Both the position numbers and the translations under genes were made by a program. A stretch of DNA of 64,000 bases from Pseudophaeobacter sp965641885 (GTDB lineage: Bacteria; Pseudomonadota; Alphaproteobacteria; Rhodobacterales; Rhodobacteraceae): assembly GCA_965641885.1 (NCBI GenBank), contig OZ282574.1, positions 4,526,001 to 4,590,000 on the forward strand. The letters are read 5' to 3'. Shown one piece after another: positions 17,333 through 26,101 of this stretch. Under the pieces are notes generated by a model. The model was not told the DNA's origin and searched no databases. It saw nothing but the letters and a program-made list of their open reading frames with translations. Position 1 is the first letter of the stretch, and each line of letters starts with the position of its first letter.

Positions 17333-19783
17333 TCAGACCTTTACCCGCTCCGACTTTGGATCATACATCGGTTTCAACGAGACCTCGGCGCGCACCCTGG
17401 TGCCCATGACGTCGATCTCATATTGCGATGCCAGCACCTGCGCCGCTGTTTCGCCTTCGCAGGGAACATAGCCCAGGCCCACCGCCGCGCCCAGCGTGTG
17501 GCCATAGCTGCCCGAGCTGATATAGCCGACGATCTCCCCATCGCGCAGGATTGGCTCGTTGTGATACAGCAGCGGCTCAGCGTCGGTCAGTTTGAACTGC
17601 AACATCCGTGCCTTGGGGCCGGATGCCTTGCGCGCGAGCACCGCGTCACGACCAATAAAGGTCGGCTTATCCGTCTTCACCGCAAAGCCAAGCCCCGCAT
17701 CAATCACATGGTCCTCGCAGGTGATGTCATGGCCAAAGTGGCGAAAGCCCTTCTCAATACGGCAGCTGTCCATCATGTGCATGCCACATAGCTTTAGCCC
17801 CATGTCCTGCCCGGCAGCCTGCAGGGTTTCAAAGACATGCCCGGCCATATCCGAGCTGACATAGATTTCCCAGCCGAGCTCTCCGACATAGGTCACCCGG
17901 TGCACCCGCGCCAGCCCCATGCCCAGCTCGATCTCCTGTGCAGTACCAAAGGGGTTCACCGCGTTGGTAAAGTCATTCGGCGAGACTTTTTGCAGCAGTT
18001 TGCGCGCATTGGGCCCCATCACCGCCAGCACGCCTTCGCCCGGCGTAACATCAGTGATCACCACGCGGTGCTCTCCCACGTGTCGCCGCATCCAGGTCTC
18101 ATCCGCCAGACGCGTTGCCGCCGGGGTCACCACCAGATAGGCGGTCTCGCTCAGCCGGGTCACGGTCACATCCGCCTCAATGCCGCCACGAGAGTTGAGG
18201 AACTGAGTATAGACGATCTTGCCCGCAGGCACAGACAGGTTGGCGCCGCAGACATGGTTCAGGAACGCCTCGGCCTCGGGGCCTTCAACGCGAATTTTGC
18301 CAAAGGAAGACATGTCATACATGCCGACATTTTCACGCACGGCGCGGTGTTCGGCGGCAGAGTTTTCAAACCAGTTCTGCCGTTTCCAGCTGTACTGGTA
18401 TTCACGCTCCTGACCCTCGTTGGCAAACCAGTTGGCGCGCTCCCAGCCCGCCAGCTCTCCCATCACCGTGCCCTGTTCTTTCAGGTGATGATGAAAGGGG
18501 GTTCGGCGCACACCGCGGGCGGTGGCTTTTTGCCGGTAGGGAAAATGGTCGGCATAGAGCAAGCCCAGTGTTTCCTTGGAGCGCTCATAGAGGTAGTGTT
18601 TGTTGCCCTGAAAGGGCTGCATCCGGCTGATGTCGACATCACCCAGATCAAAGGGTTTCTGCCCCTCGGCCATCCACTGCGCCAGCGCCATACCGGCACC
18701 CCCTGCCGACTGAATACCAATCGAGTTGAACCCGGCAGCCACCCAGAAATTGTCCATCTCGGGCGCGAGGCCCAGGTGGTAGGCATCATCGGGGGTAAAG
18801 CTTTCGGGCCCGTTGAAGAAGGTGTGAATCCCCGCCTCTCCCAGCATTGGCATCCGGTTGCAGGCCTTTTCCAGAATGGGCTCGAAGTGGTCAAAATCCT
18901 CGGGCAGCTGGTCGAATTCAAAGCTGTCGGCAATGCCCTGCATGCCCCAGGGTTTGGCGTTTGGCTCAAACGCGCCCAGTAGCATCTTACCGGCGTCTTC
19001 TTTGTAATAGGCGCATTCATCCGGCACCCGCAGCACCGGCATCTGGGTCAGGCCCTTGATGGCTTCGGTGACGATGTAGAAATGCTCGCAGGCATGCAGC
19101 GGCACGTTGACGCCCGCCATGCGACCGACCTCATGGCCCCACATGCCAGCACAATTCACCACCATATCGGCCTTGATATGACCCTGTGCGGTGCCGTCGT
19201 CGTTGATCCAGTCCACACCCGTCACACGACGGCTGTCTTTGCTAAGGCCGGTGACCTTGATGCGTTCCTTGATCAGCGCGCCGCGCTGACGCGCGCCTTT
19301 TGCCAGGGCCAGCGCAATGTTCCCCGGATCGCCTTGCCCGTCGAGCGGCAACCAAACGCCAGCGGTGACATCGCCAATGTTCAGGTGTTCATATTTGGCC
19401 TTCACCTCTGCCGGCGAGATTTCTTCAACCTCAACCCCAAAGGCGCGTGCCATGGCCGCCTGGCGAAAGATCTCTTCGCGGCGTTCCTCGGTCAGCGCCA
19501 CTGTGATCGAGCCGCAGCGTTTAAAGCCGGTGGCCACGCCGGTCTCATCCTCCAGCGCGCCATAAAGCTCCTGACTGTATTTCGCCAGCCTGGTCATATT
19601 GGCGGTGGCGCGCAGCTGCGCGATCAGACCGGCGGCATGCCAGGTGGTGCCTGAGGTGAGCTGCTTGCGCTCCAACAGCACCACATCTTTCCAGCCCAAC
19701 TTAGTCAGATGGTAGGCAACTGAGCAGCCAATGACGCCGCCTCCGATGATGACCACGCGGGCCTGTGTTGGAAGATCGCTCAT
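17333..19783 (-). CDS. FAD-dependent dimethylglycine/sarcosine dehydrogenase-like protein (FAD-GcvT), copy 1
   Basis: An 816-residue four-domain enzyme: N-terminal FAD/DAO domain (GGGVIGCSVAYHLTKLG; TSGTTWHAAGL, whose His matches the covalent flavin His of dimethylglycine dehydrogenase), an FAO_M linker, then GcvT folate-binding and C-terminal barrel domains (about 430-816: SSFGKIRVEGPEAEAFL, GELGWEIYVSSDM, HMMDSCRIEKGFRHFGHDIT). The family oxidatively demethylates N-methylated glycines and passes the methyl carbon to tetrahydrofolate. The exact substrate is not decidable from sequence. Start at 19783 chosen for its GGAG and GGGVIG position. Last gene of a minus-strand cluster after the GlxA regulator (85-bp gap). 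Confidence 0.9.
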   Translation of the reverse strand: MSDLPTQARVVIIGGGVIGCSVAYHLTKLGWKDVVLLERKQLTSGTTWHAAGLIAQLRATANMTRLAKYSQELYGALEDETGVATGFKRCGSITVALTEERREEIFRQAAMARAFGVEVEEISPAEVKAKYEHLNIGDVTAGVWLPLDGQGDPGNIALALAKGARQRGALIKERIKVTGLSKDSRRVTGVDWINDDGTAQGHIKADMVVNCAGMWGHEVGRMAGVNVPLHACEHFYIVTEAIKGLTQMPVLRVPDECAYYKEDAGKMLLGAFEPNAKPWGMQGIADSFEFDQLPEDFDHFEPILEKACNRMPMLGEAGIHTFFNGPESFTPDDAYHLGLAPEMDNFWVAAGFNSIGIQSAGGAGMALAQWMAEGQKPFDLGDVDISRMQPFQGNKHYLYERSKETLGLLYADHFPYRQKATARGVRRTPFHHHLKEQGTVMGELAGWERANWFANEGQEREYQYSWKRQNWFENSAAEHRAVRENVGMYDMSSFGKIRVEGPEAEAFLNHVCGANLSVPAGKIVYTQFLNSRGGIEADVTVTRLSETAYLVVTPAATRLADETWMRRHVGEHRVVITDVTPGEGVLAVMGPNARKLLQKVSPNDFTNAVNPFGTAQEIELGMGLARVHRVTYVGELGWEIYVSSDMAGHVFETLQAAGQDMGLKLCGMHMMDSCRIEKGFRHFGHDITCEDHVIDAGLGFAVKTDKPTFIGRDAVLARKASGPKARMLQFKLTDAEPLLYHNEPILRDGEIVGYISSGSYGHTLGAAVGLGYVPCEGETAAQVLASQYEIDVMGTRVRAEVSLKPMYDPKSERVKV

Positions 19784-19868
19784 AACATCACTCCGAAAGA
19801 TCACGACTACATCCCGATTATCACCGTCAGGCGTCACGGAATGTATGAAAAACGCCAAAACCTCTGGG

Positions 19869-20876
19869 CTATTCTCCGTCCGATGTAAAATCCTGCAGTG
19901 CAGTCTCGCCCGGTCGGCGGCGTTTTCGCAGCACTAGCGGCGTGATGCCAAAGGTCGCTTTGTACAGCGAGGAAAAGCCGTTCTGAAAACCGCAGGCAAG
20001 GCCGATTTCACGCACGCTCATCGAGGTGTTCAGCAACAGGTTATTGGCCTTGTTCAGCCGCATTTCGCGGTAAAAACCATTTGGTGTGGTGGCAAGATAG
20101 GTCCTGAACTTGCGCTCTAGTGAGCGGGTCGAGATGCCCAGCTCAGCCACAATATCCCCAATTGGCATGGGCTCTTCTATATTGGCCTGCATCAGGCGGA
20201 TGGCGTGATCAAGACCGGCGTCGCCGGTGATGGTTGGCTTGGCACCGGCAAAAGGCTGCAATGAGGAATAGTCGCGCACCTGTTCATGCAGCATGATATT
20301 GGCGACGCTCATCTGCGCCGCAGCCGAGGTGAGCCGGCCAATCAGCGCCAGCACGATATCGGTTGTGGCCCCCATGCCTGCGCAGGTGACAACCGGGCCA
20401 TTTTCGCTTGCCAGGGCGTGACTGGATTCAAACAGGCCTAGACGCTCGCGCAACAGGGCTGCGTTCTCCCAATGGGTGGAGCCTGCGGTGCCCTGATCCT
20501 TGAGGTAACGCGCTGCCGCCTCGGCCAGCAGATAGACCCGCGCGCCCCGGTTGGTGTAGCTTTTGATCACGCGGCCCAGCGACAGGTCAGGATGGTCAGG
20601 ATCACTATTGCCCAGCACAAAGGCAAAATCCGCCTCGGGGCGAACGGCAAAGCCCATGGTCTCAACCGATAGTCCGGCCCGGCAGGACAGCTGCCCGCCA
20701 CGCGCCGAGCGCATGCAGATCCGAAAGGGTGGCTGCGCCAGAACCCGGTTCGCGATGCGCAGGGTGTCGGTCACGGCCGCCATCTCTGTCAGCACAAAGC
20801 CTTCGGCCATCAGAATATCTACGGTCCAGACCCGAGGGGCGCTGGCGTCTGGATGATTGCTTTTTTCCCTGTTCAT
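19869..20876 (-). CDS. GlxA-type AraC-family transcriptional regulator
   Basis: A 335-residue regulator from ATG 20876 (GAGAGAGG upstream). The N-terminal half is a DJ-1/PfpI-like (class I glutamine amidotransferase-like) ligand domain (VDILMAEGFVLTEMAAVTDTLRIAN ... CAGMGATTDIVLALI). The C-terminal ~90 residues are an AraC double helix-turn-helix (MPIGDIVAELGISTRSLERKFR, SVREIGLACGFQNGFSSLYKATFGITP). This architecture includes GbdR, SouR and CdhR, which sense glycine betaine, dimethylglycine, sarcosine or carnitine. Its place inside a cluster of methylglycine dehydrogenases and a homocysteine methyltransferase suggests it senses a methylated glycine and controls this cluster. Confidence 0.9.
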   Translation of the reverse strand: MNREKSNHPDASAPRVWTVDILMAEGFVLTEMAAVTDTLRIANRVLAQPPFRICMRSARGGQLSCRAGLSVETMGFAVRPEADFAFVLGNSDPDHPDLSLGRVIKSYTNRGARVYLLAEAAARYLKDQGTAGSTHWENAALLRERLGLFESSHALASENGPVVTCAGMGATTDIVLALIGRLTSAAAQMSVANIMLHEQVRDYSSLQPFAGAKPTITGDAGLDHAIRLMQANIEEPMPIGDIVAELGISTRSLERKFRTYLATTPNGFYREMRLNKANNLLLNTSMSVREIGLACGFQNGFSSLYKATFGITPLVLRKRRRPGETALQDFTSDGE

Positions 20877-20902
20877 GAGCGCCGCCTCTCTCTCACTGGG
20901 GG

Positions 20903-21796
20903 TCAGATGATCTGATGTCCCGCAGCGCGCAACTGCTGCGCCAGCTCCGCGATATGGGCGGGGCCAACCTCGCAACAGCCGCCCACAATGGTTGCGCCCT
21001 GCGCCACCCAGCCCATGGCAAAGGCGGCGTATTCAACCGGACCCAGATCATGGCGCTGCTGCAGCGCCTCCACGGTGGGGGCCTCTTGCAAAAACCCTTC
21101 GGTAATTCTGGTAAAGCCATTGGCAAAGGCGCCAAAGGGCTTGCCAAAGGTTTTGACAATCTCCAGCCCTGCGGCAACCACCTCGGGGCGTGAACAGTTG
21201 ATCAGCACCGCTGCGGGCTGGAAGGTCTCGACCAGATCCGCCAGCTCCTGCAGTGGTTCTCCAGAGCGCAGTTTGGTGCCATCCTCATCCATGACTGAGA
21301 CGGCCAGCCAGATGGGTTTATCCGTTGCGCGGCATCCCATCAGGGCACCACGGGCGTGATCCAAGGAGACCACAGTTTCCAGTATAAACAGATCCGCCTT
21401 AGCCTCCAGCAGGCGCACCTGTTCGGCAAAGAGCTTTTGCACCTCAGCCAGAGGCGGCAACAGATCAGGACGGTAGGACGCGCCAAGCGGGCCTAAAGCC
21501 GCTGCAATTCGGCCAGAGCCATAGGCGTCGCGGGCCTTTTGGGCCTGGCTCATGGCCGTGTCCAGCAGGGCCTCAAAGTGATCTTCAAGCCCGGCGCGCC
21601 GCAGGCGGTCACGGTGTACCGTATAGGTATTGGCGGTGGCGACAGTGGCGCCAGCTGCAAAATAGTCGGCATGGACTGCCCCCACCACGTCAGGCTTTTC
21701 CAGCATCACCGATGTGGACCACAGCGGCGTCGGACGATCCCCAGAGCGTTTGACAACTTCCTGGCCAATCGAGCCGTCCAGCAGTGTTATCTGCAT
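20903..21796 (-). CDS. Homocysteine S-methyltransferase family protein (betaine-homocysteine methyltransferase-like)
   Basis: A 297-residue (beta/alpha)8 zinc methyltransferase. Zinc ligands are the Cys of LINCSRPEVV and the adjacent Cys pair of VGGCCEVGPAHI. MQITLLDGSIGQEVVKR is the homocysteine-binding start; ATANTYTVHRDRL, ILETVVSLDHARGAL and WLAVSVMDEDG follow. The family moves a methyl group from betaine, dimethylglycine analogues, S-methylmethionine or similar donors to homocysteine, giving methionine. Between two FAD-GcvT dehydrogenases a betaine-type donor is the simplest guess: methyl 1 to homocysteine, then stepwise oxidative demethylation. Donor not proven. 26 bp upstream of the GlxA regulator gene. 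Confidence 0.88.
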   Translation of the reverse strand: MQITLLDGSIGQEVVKRSGDRPTPLWSTSVMLEKPDVVGAVHADYFAAGATVATANTYTVHRDRLRRAGLEDHFEALLDTAMSQAQKARDAYGSGRIAAALGPLGASYRPDLLPPLAEVQKLFAEQVRLLEAKADLFILETVVSLDHARGALMGCRATDKPIWLAVSVMDEDGTKLRSGEPLQELADLVETFQPAAVLINCSRPEVVAAGLEIVKTFGKPFGAFANGFTRITEGFLQEAPTVEALQQRHDLGPVEYAAFAMGWVAQGATIVGGCCEVGPAHIAELAQQLRAAGHQII

Positions 21797-21948
21797 ACCT
21801 TTTGTCCTTTCACAAGATCAGCGCTGCGCCTGTCAGAATGATGCCCCTGTGAAACCCAGAGAGTGGTTTCTGTCAACCAAACGAAGGTCTCACAGGGGGA
21901 GGTGTCAGGCGGCACAGGCAGGCTCACAGGCAGAAGAGGGCAGCCCGC

Positions 21949-24399
21949 TCAGGCACGCAAACGCGCGTTTTCAGGATCCCACAGCGGCCTGTCTTCCTGC
22001 ACAACGGCGCGACACATTTTGCCGTAGATCTCGACCTCCACCTCGCTGCCCGGAGCCGCAACATCCGCCCGCACCGTCCCCAGCGCGATAGAGGCATTGA
22101 CGCGGTAGCCCCAGTCGCCAGAGGTGGTCTCCCCCACAATCTCGCCCTCCTTCCAGATGCAGGACATATAGGGCGCATCGGCCTCTCCGGCCTCAACCAG
22201 CAAGGTGACAAAGGCTTTCTTTGGCCCCTGTTGCAGCTCACTCTGAATGGCGGCCTTACCGGGGAAATCCTGCGGCTTGTCGAGTTTGATAAACCGGCCC
22301 AGCCCGGCCTCCAATAGGCTGTAGTCGGTTGAAAGATCGCCCTTCCAGGTGCGATAGCCTTTCTCGATCCGCAGGGAGTTCAGCGCATACATGCCAAAGG
22401 GTTTGGCACCGGCCGCAAGGATCGCGCCGTAGATCGCAGGCTGGTCCGCATTGGCGCAATGCACCTCCCAGCCGAGTTCGCCCGCAAAGGAGACCCGCGC
22501 CAGAAAGGCTGGTTTGCCTGCGACTGTGGCTTGCTGATGCGTCAGCCATCCCAGGGTGAGATCCGCATCCGACAGCGCGGCAAACAGATCGCGGGCCTTG
22601 GGACCCGTGACAATCATGGTGCCAAATTCGGTCGATTGATCCGTGAGGCTGAGCCCCGCTGGCAGCGCTTTGCGCAGGATCTCAAAATCATGCCACTGGG
22701 CCGAGGCGGCAGTGATCATGGTAAAGTGGTCTTCACCGTGGCGGATGCAGGACATCTCGGTCAGGATGCGGCCGCGATCAGTTGAGAAATAGACCAGGTT
22801 CATCCGGCCCACCTTGGGCAGGCCACCGGTCACCCTGCCGCGCAGGAATTCGGCAGCACCTTCGCCGGTCAGGCTGAACCGCGAGAACCCCGGCAGATCA
22901 AGCACGCCAACATGGTCACGCACGGCCTCGCACTCTTCCTTGATGCGCTGCTGCCAGGGGCCGGAACGATCCCAGGTATGGGTTGCCGCCTCGGAGGTGT
23001 CATCGCCCTCTTTGGCAAACCAGTTGGCGCGCTCCCAGCCGTTATAGGCCCCCATGACGCCGCCCAGTTGCTGCACCTCGGCATGCACCGGGCTGAGCTT
23101 TTTGTCACGCGCCGCAGGCCATTCGTGATGTGGGAAGTGCATGGCATATTCGTTGCCATAGACCTCTTTGCCCTTTTGCACGCAGTAGTCGTGATCGGTG
23201 TAGTCAGTGTAGCGGCGCGGATCGACTGCCCACATGTCCCATTCGGTCTGACCCTCGACAATCCATTCCGCCAGACATTTGCCAGCTCCGCCACCCTGAG
23301 CGATGCCAAAGGTAAAGACGCAGGCCTCAAAGGCATTGTCGACACCGGGCATTGGACCAAGCAACGGCAACCCGTCGGGCGCATAGGGGATGGGGCCGTT
23401 GATGACGCGGGCCACGCCAGAGGTCGCCATCAGCGGCACCCGCTCCATCGCATCCGTTACAATGTCCTCGATGCGATCAAGGTCGTCATTCCACAGCTGG
23501 AACGAGAAATCCTCGGGCATCGGGTCCACATCTGTGTCCCAATGGGCGCGGCAGTTGGGCTCGTAGGGGCCAAGGTTAAAGCCGTGCTTTTCCTGCCGCA
23601 AATAATAAGACACGTCCACGTCGCGCAGCAGCGGTAGTTTCTTGCCGCCATTGGCCTTGGACCAGGCCTCTACCTCGGGGACTTCTTCGGACAAAAGATA
23701 CTGGTGGCTCATCACCATCATCGGCACCGAGCGACCACCAAAGGGTTTGAACCATTCGCCAACCCGCTGGGCGTAGTAGCCCGCCGCATTGACCACATAG
23801 TCACAGGCGATATCGCCATTTTCCGTGTGCACCACCCAGGTTTTGTCGGCCTGTTGCGTGACACCAGTGGCCGGGCAGAAGCGGATGATCCGGGCGCCCA
23901 TGTCGCGCGCGCCCTTGGCCAGCGCCTGGGTCAGCTGCGCCGGGTCGATGTCGCCATCTGAGGGGTCAAACAGCACACCTGCCAGATCATGGGTCTCCAG
24001 AAAGGGATAGCGTTCTTTGGCCTGCGCAGGCGTCCAGATCTCCATCTCGATGCCCTGATAGCGGCCCATGGAGCGGGCGCGTTCAAACTCTTGCATCCGT
24101 TCCGGGGTATGGGCCAGCCGGATTGATCCGGACTGGTGATAGTTCATCGGGTAGTCGACTTCTTCGCCGAGACGCGCATATAGCTCGGTTGAGTAGCGCT
24201 GCATGTTCATGATCGACCAGGAGGTCGAAAAGGTCGGCACATTGCCTGCGGCGTGCCAGGTGGAGCCCGCTGTCAGCTCGTTCTTTTCCAGCAGAACACA
24301 GTCGGTCCAGCCCTTCTTGGCCAGATGATACAGCGACGAGGCGCCGACAACACCGCCGCCGATAATGACAACACGGGCCTTGGTTGGAAAATCAGACAT
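21949..24399 (-). CDS. FAD-dependent dimethylglycine/sarcosine dehydrogenase-like protein (FAD-GcvT), copy 2
   Basis: An 816-residue paralogue of the 17333-19783 gene, same length and order: FAD domain (GGGVVGASSLYHLAKKG; TAGSTWHAAGN with the flavin-linking His), FAO_M linker, GcvT and GcvT_C (FSRFSLTGEGAAEFLRGRV, GELGWEVHCANADQ, YALNSLRIEKGYRTWKGDLST, WGYRVNASIALGTV). Sequence divergence from copy 1 is large, so they likely act on different substrates or steps (dimethylglycine versus sarcosine or a choline/DMSP-related methyl donor). Start at 24399 with GGGAG 11 nt upstream; frame upstream is open but overlaps the GFA gene. Only 16 bp separate it from the GFA gene. Confidence 0.9.
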   Translation of the reverse strand: MSDFPTKARVVIIGGGVVGASSLYHLAKKGWTDCVLLEKNELTAGSTWHAAGNVPTFSTSWSIMNMQRYSTELYARLGEEVDYPMNYHQSGSIRLAHTPERMQEFERARSMGRYQGIEMEIWTPAQAKERYPFLETHDLAGVLFDPSDGDIDPAQLTQALAKGARDMGARIIRFCPATGVTQQADKTWVVHTENGDIACDYVVNAAGYYAQRVGEWFKPFGGRSVPMMVMSHQYLLSEEVPEVEAWSKANGGKKLPLLRDVDVSYYLRQEKHGFNLGPYEPNCRAHWDTDVDPMPEDFSFQLWNDDLDRIEDIVTDAMERVPLMATSGVARVINGPIPYAPDGLPLLGPMPGVDNAFEACVFTFGIAQGGGAGKCLAEWIVEGQTEWDMWAVDPRRYTDYTDHDYCVQKGKEVYGNEYAMHFPHHEWPAARDKKLSPVHAEVQQLGGVMGAYNGWERANWFAKEGDDTSEAATHTWDRSGPWQQRIKEECEAVRDHVGVLDLPGFSRFSLTGEGAAEFLRGRVTGGLPKVGRMNLVYFSTDRGRILTEMSCIRHGEDHFTMITAASAQWHDFEILRKALPAGLSLTDQSTEFGTMIVTGPKARDLFAALSDADLTLGWLTHQQATVAGKPAFLARVSFAGELGWEVHCANADQPAIYGAILAAGAKPFGMYALNSLRIEKGYRTWKGDLSTDYSLLEAGLGRFIKLDKPQDFPGKAAIQSELQQGPKKAFVTLLVEAGEADAPYMSCIWKEGEIVGETTSGDWGYRVNASIALGTVRADVAAPGSEVEVEIYGKMCRAVVQEDRPLWDPENARLRA

Positions 24400-24415
24400 G
24401 GTAGCTCCCTTGTTC

Positions 24416-24787
24416 TTAGTCTTTTTGCGGCACGCCATCGGCGATCTGGTAGTAGTCGCCCTTGTCGCGCACAAATATGTGTTTCTCGAGCGTAAGCCCG
24501 GTTGGGCCATCCACGGCCCCCAAGGCAAAACTGGTGGTGTCTTCGTCATGGGCCTTCCAGAACAGGAACGACCCGCAGCGGGCACAGCTGCCGCGCTTGG
24601 CCTGCGGGCTGGCGGCATACCAGCTCACCGGGCCGTCTATTTTGAGATCCACATCCGCCACATAGGCCGAAGACCAGATACCGCCGGACTGTTTACGGCA
24701 CTGGCTGCAATGGCACATTGAGGCCCCTTTGGGCTGGGCTGTGGTCTCAAAGTGGATATCGCCACAGAGGCAGGAGCCGGTAATCAT
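24416..24787 (-). CDS. GFA (glutathione-dependent formaldehyde-activating) family protein
   Basis: A 123-residue zinc protein: GSCLCGDIHFE, CHCSQCRKQSGG and SCARCGSFLFWK supply the Cys set of the Gfa/CENP-V fold. Gfa was described as promoting formaldehyde-glutathione adduct formation, though that activity is disputed for some members. The position is telling: 16 bp upstream of a dehydrogenase that can release formaldehyde from N-methyl groups, so a formaldehyde-handling role is reasonable inference. ATG 24787 overlaps the LysE stop (ATGA), with GGAG upstream. An upstream frame extension is not needed. Confidence 0.9.
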   Translation of the reverse strand: MITGSCLCGDIHFETTAQPKGASMCHCSQCRKQSGGIWSSAYVADVDLKIDGPVSWYAASPQAKRGSCARCGSFLFWKAHDEDTTSFALGAVDGPTGLTLEKHIFVRDKGDYYQIADGVPQKD

Positions 24788-25413
24788 TGGAGGGTCTCCA
24801 ATTGCGGTGTGCTGCTGGCGCCCAAAAGCACGCCGTAGACAATAAAACAAATGGCCAGAACCCGGCGGATCCAGGTGCTGAACACCGCCTTGAGCGCCGC
24901 CTTGCCCATCAGGGCACCCAACAGAGTAAAGCCGGTGTAGCTCAGCGCGGTGAGCACCAGCGCGGTTGGCATGATGACCCCCATCTGCTGCCAGATCGGC
25001 ACCCCGGGCTGCACGAATTGCGAAAAGGCTGCCAGGTACCCGGCCACGCTTTTGGGGTTTATAGTCGCCACTGCCAGCGCATGCAGATAGACATGCCGCG
25101 CCGGGCGCTCAGCCGTTGGCGCTGGTTTGCTGGCATTGCGCCAGCCGCGCAGGCCGAGAAAGATCAAAAACCCCGCCCCGATAAGTTTGGCCACAAAGAA
25201 GCCGGTAGGAGAGGTGGCAATTAGTGCTGTGACCCCCAGCGCCGAGAGCAGCAAAAACAGCGTTGCCTGCGTCAGAATTGCCAGCACCCCAAGCATCGCC
25301 TTGGCAAAGCTGAGCGACATGCCATTGCTGATGCAATTCACCGCATTGGGTCCGGGCGTGGTGACAAAGACCGCCCAGAACAGCGCGAAAAGGCTCCAGG
25401 CCTCGAAACTCAT
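24784..25413 (-). CDS. LysE/RhtB family amino-acid exporter
   Basis: A 209-residue inner-membrane protein with about six hydrophobic segments. LFALFWAVFVTTPGPNAVNC is the LysE-family N terminus (TPGPN motif); INPKSVAGYLAAFSQFV is the internal NPK motif. The family exports amino acids or related small molecules. Its stop overlaps the GFA start and its own start lies 36 bp after the XRE regulator stop, within a tandem-duplicated segment that carries two copies of the GAGGG ribosome binding site. It may export an amino acid or methylated derivative produced by the cluster. Confidence 0.92.
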   Translation of the reverse strand: MSFEAWSLFALFWAVFVTTPGPNAVNCISNGMSLSFAKAMLGVLAILTQATLFLLLSALGVTALIATSPTGFFVAKLIGAGFLIFLGLRGWRNASKPAPTAERPARHVYLHALAVATINPKSVAGYLAAFSQFVQPGVPIWQQMGVIMPTALVLTALSYTGFTLLGALMGKAALKAVFSTWIRRVLAICFIVYGVLLGASSTPQLETLQ

Positions 25414-25420
25414 GTGACAG

Positions 25421-25455
25421 CCCTCATGATTTTAATACCCCTCATGATTTTAATA
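25421..25455. repeat. 18-bp tandem duplication spanning the XRE stop codon
   Basis: CCCTCATGATTTTAATA occurs at 25421-25437 and 25439-25455 (period 18). On the minus strand each copy contains a TAA and a GAGGG ribosome binding site; the first TAA ends the XRE-cupin gene, and the copy nearest the LysE start supplies its Shine-Dalgarno. Confidence 0.85.
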
Positions 25456-26019
25456 CACCGGCGGCGCGATGACCCAGACGGCCACGGCGGGTTCATCATA
25501 GGGGTTGGCCCATTGATAGGGCTGGTGCTTGATGCGGAAACTGTCGCCGGGGCCCACGGTAAAGGCCTGACCGTCGATCAGCAGGTCCAGTTTGCCGGAA
25601 ATCAAATATCCGACCTCCTGCGTTGGGCGGTCTGCAGGCTGTTGCATGCTGGAATGCGGCCGAAAGGTGGAATGCACCATTTCAAAATCATCGGTAAGAT
25701 CCGGCGAGAGCAGCTCTTCGATCAGCCCTTCCTCGCCCGAGCCCATAGGACGGCGCGCACCGGCGCGCACCACATAGCCCTGCTCTGCGGCGGGGGCGGC
25801 AGAATGCGAGAACAGCATCGACATTGGCACACCAAGACAGGTGGCAATCTGGCGCAGATCCGAGATCGACGGCTCTGACAGATCCCGTTCGACCTGGCTG
25901 AACCAGCCCACCGAGCGCTGCATCGCCCCGGCGATATCTGCCAGGGTCATGCCACGTGCCTTGCGCAGGGCGCGAATGTCGGCGCCAAGAGTGGCAGTCT
26001 GGGGGGCTTGGCTGGTCAC
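25450..26019 (-). CDS. XRE-family regulator with C-terminal cupin domain
   Basis: A 189-residue regulator. The helix-turn-helix (about 10-65: LGADIRALRKARGMTLADIA, VGWFSQVERDLSEPSISDLRQIATCLGVP) is XRE type. The cupin (about 110-189: HSTFRPHSSMQQ, PTQEVGYLISGKLDLLIDG, VGPGDSFRIKHQPYQWANP) is the ligand domain. The start is GTG 26019, 9 nt after AGGAG; an ATG 44 codons upstream would place the two palindromes and the promoter inside the gene. This family often regulates amino-acid or polyamine catabolism and itself. First gene of the one-carbon cluster. Confidence 0.92.
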   Translation of the reverse strand: MTSQAPQTATLGADIRALRKARGMTLADIAGAMQRSVGWFSQVERDLSEPSISDLRQIATCLGVPMSMLFSHSAAPAAEQGYVVRAGARRPMGSGEEGLIEELLSPDLTDDFEMVHSTFRPHSSMQQPADRPTQEVGYLISGKLDLLIDGQAFTVGPGDSFRIKHQPYQWANPYDEPAVAVWVIAPPVY

Positions 26020-26065
26020 GCCGTGTCTCTCCTGTTGGAAGGTGAACCTGTTGGAAAAGGCGTGC

Positions 26066-26090
26066 GTGAAATTTTTGCGCCTTTTTTCAC
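26066..26090. promoter_or_regulatory. Palindrome 1, candidate operator of the XRE-cupin regulator
   Basis: GTGAAA (26066-26071) and TTTCAC (26085-26090) form an inverted repeat with a 13-bp centre. It has the same arms and the same spacing as the palindrome 39 bp further on. Located 47 bp upstream of the XRE start. Confidence 0.7.
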
Positions 26091-26101
26091 GATGGCTCAA
26101 G

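Noticed and set aside
17837..18982. A 381-codon open frame antisense to the first FAD-GcvT dehydrogenase
   Set aside because: The minus strand encodes a complete 816-residue enzyme; the plus frame is a shadow.
19869..20876. Classification of the AraC regulator as a chaperone or protease because of its DJ-1/PfpI half
   Set aside because: The C-terminal double helix-turn-helix and cluster context fit the GlxA/GbdR regulators.
24400..24618. In-frame extension upstream of the second FAD-GcvT dehydrogenase
   Set aside because: The extension lies antisense-free but overlaps the GFA gene in another frame; a GGGAG-supported ATG at 24399 places the FAD motif correctly.
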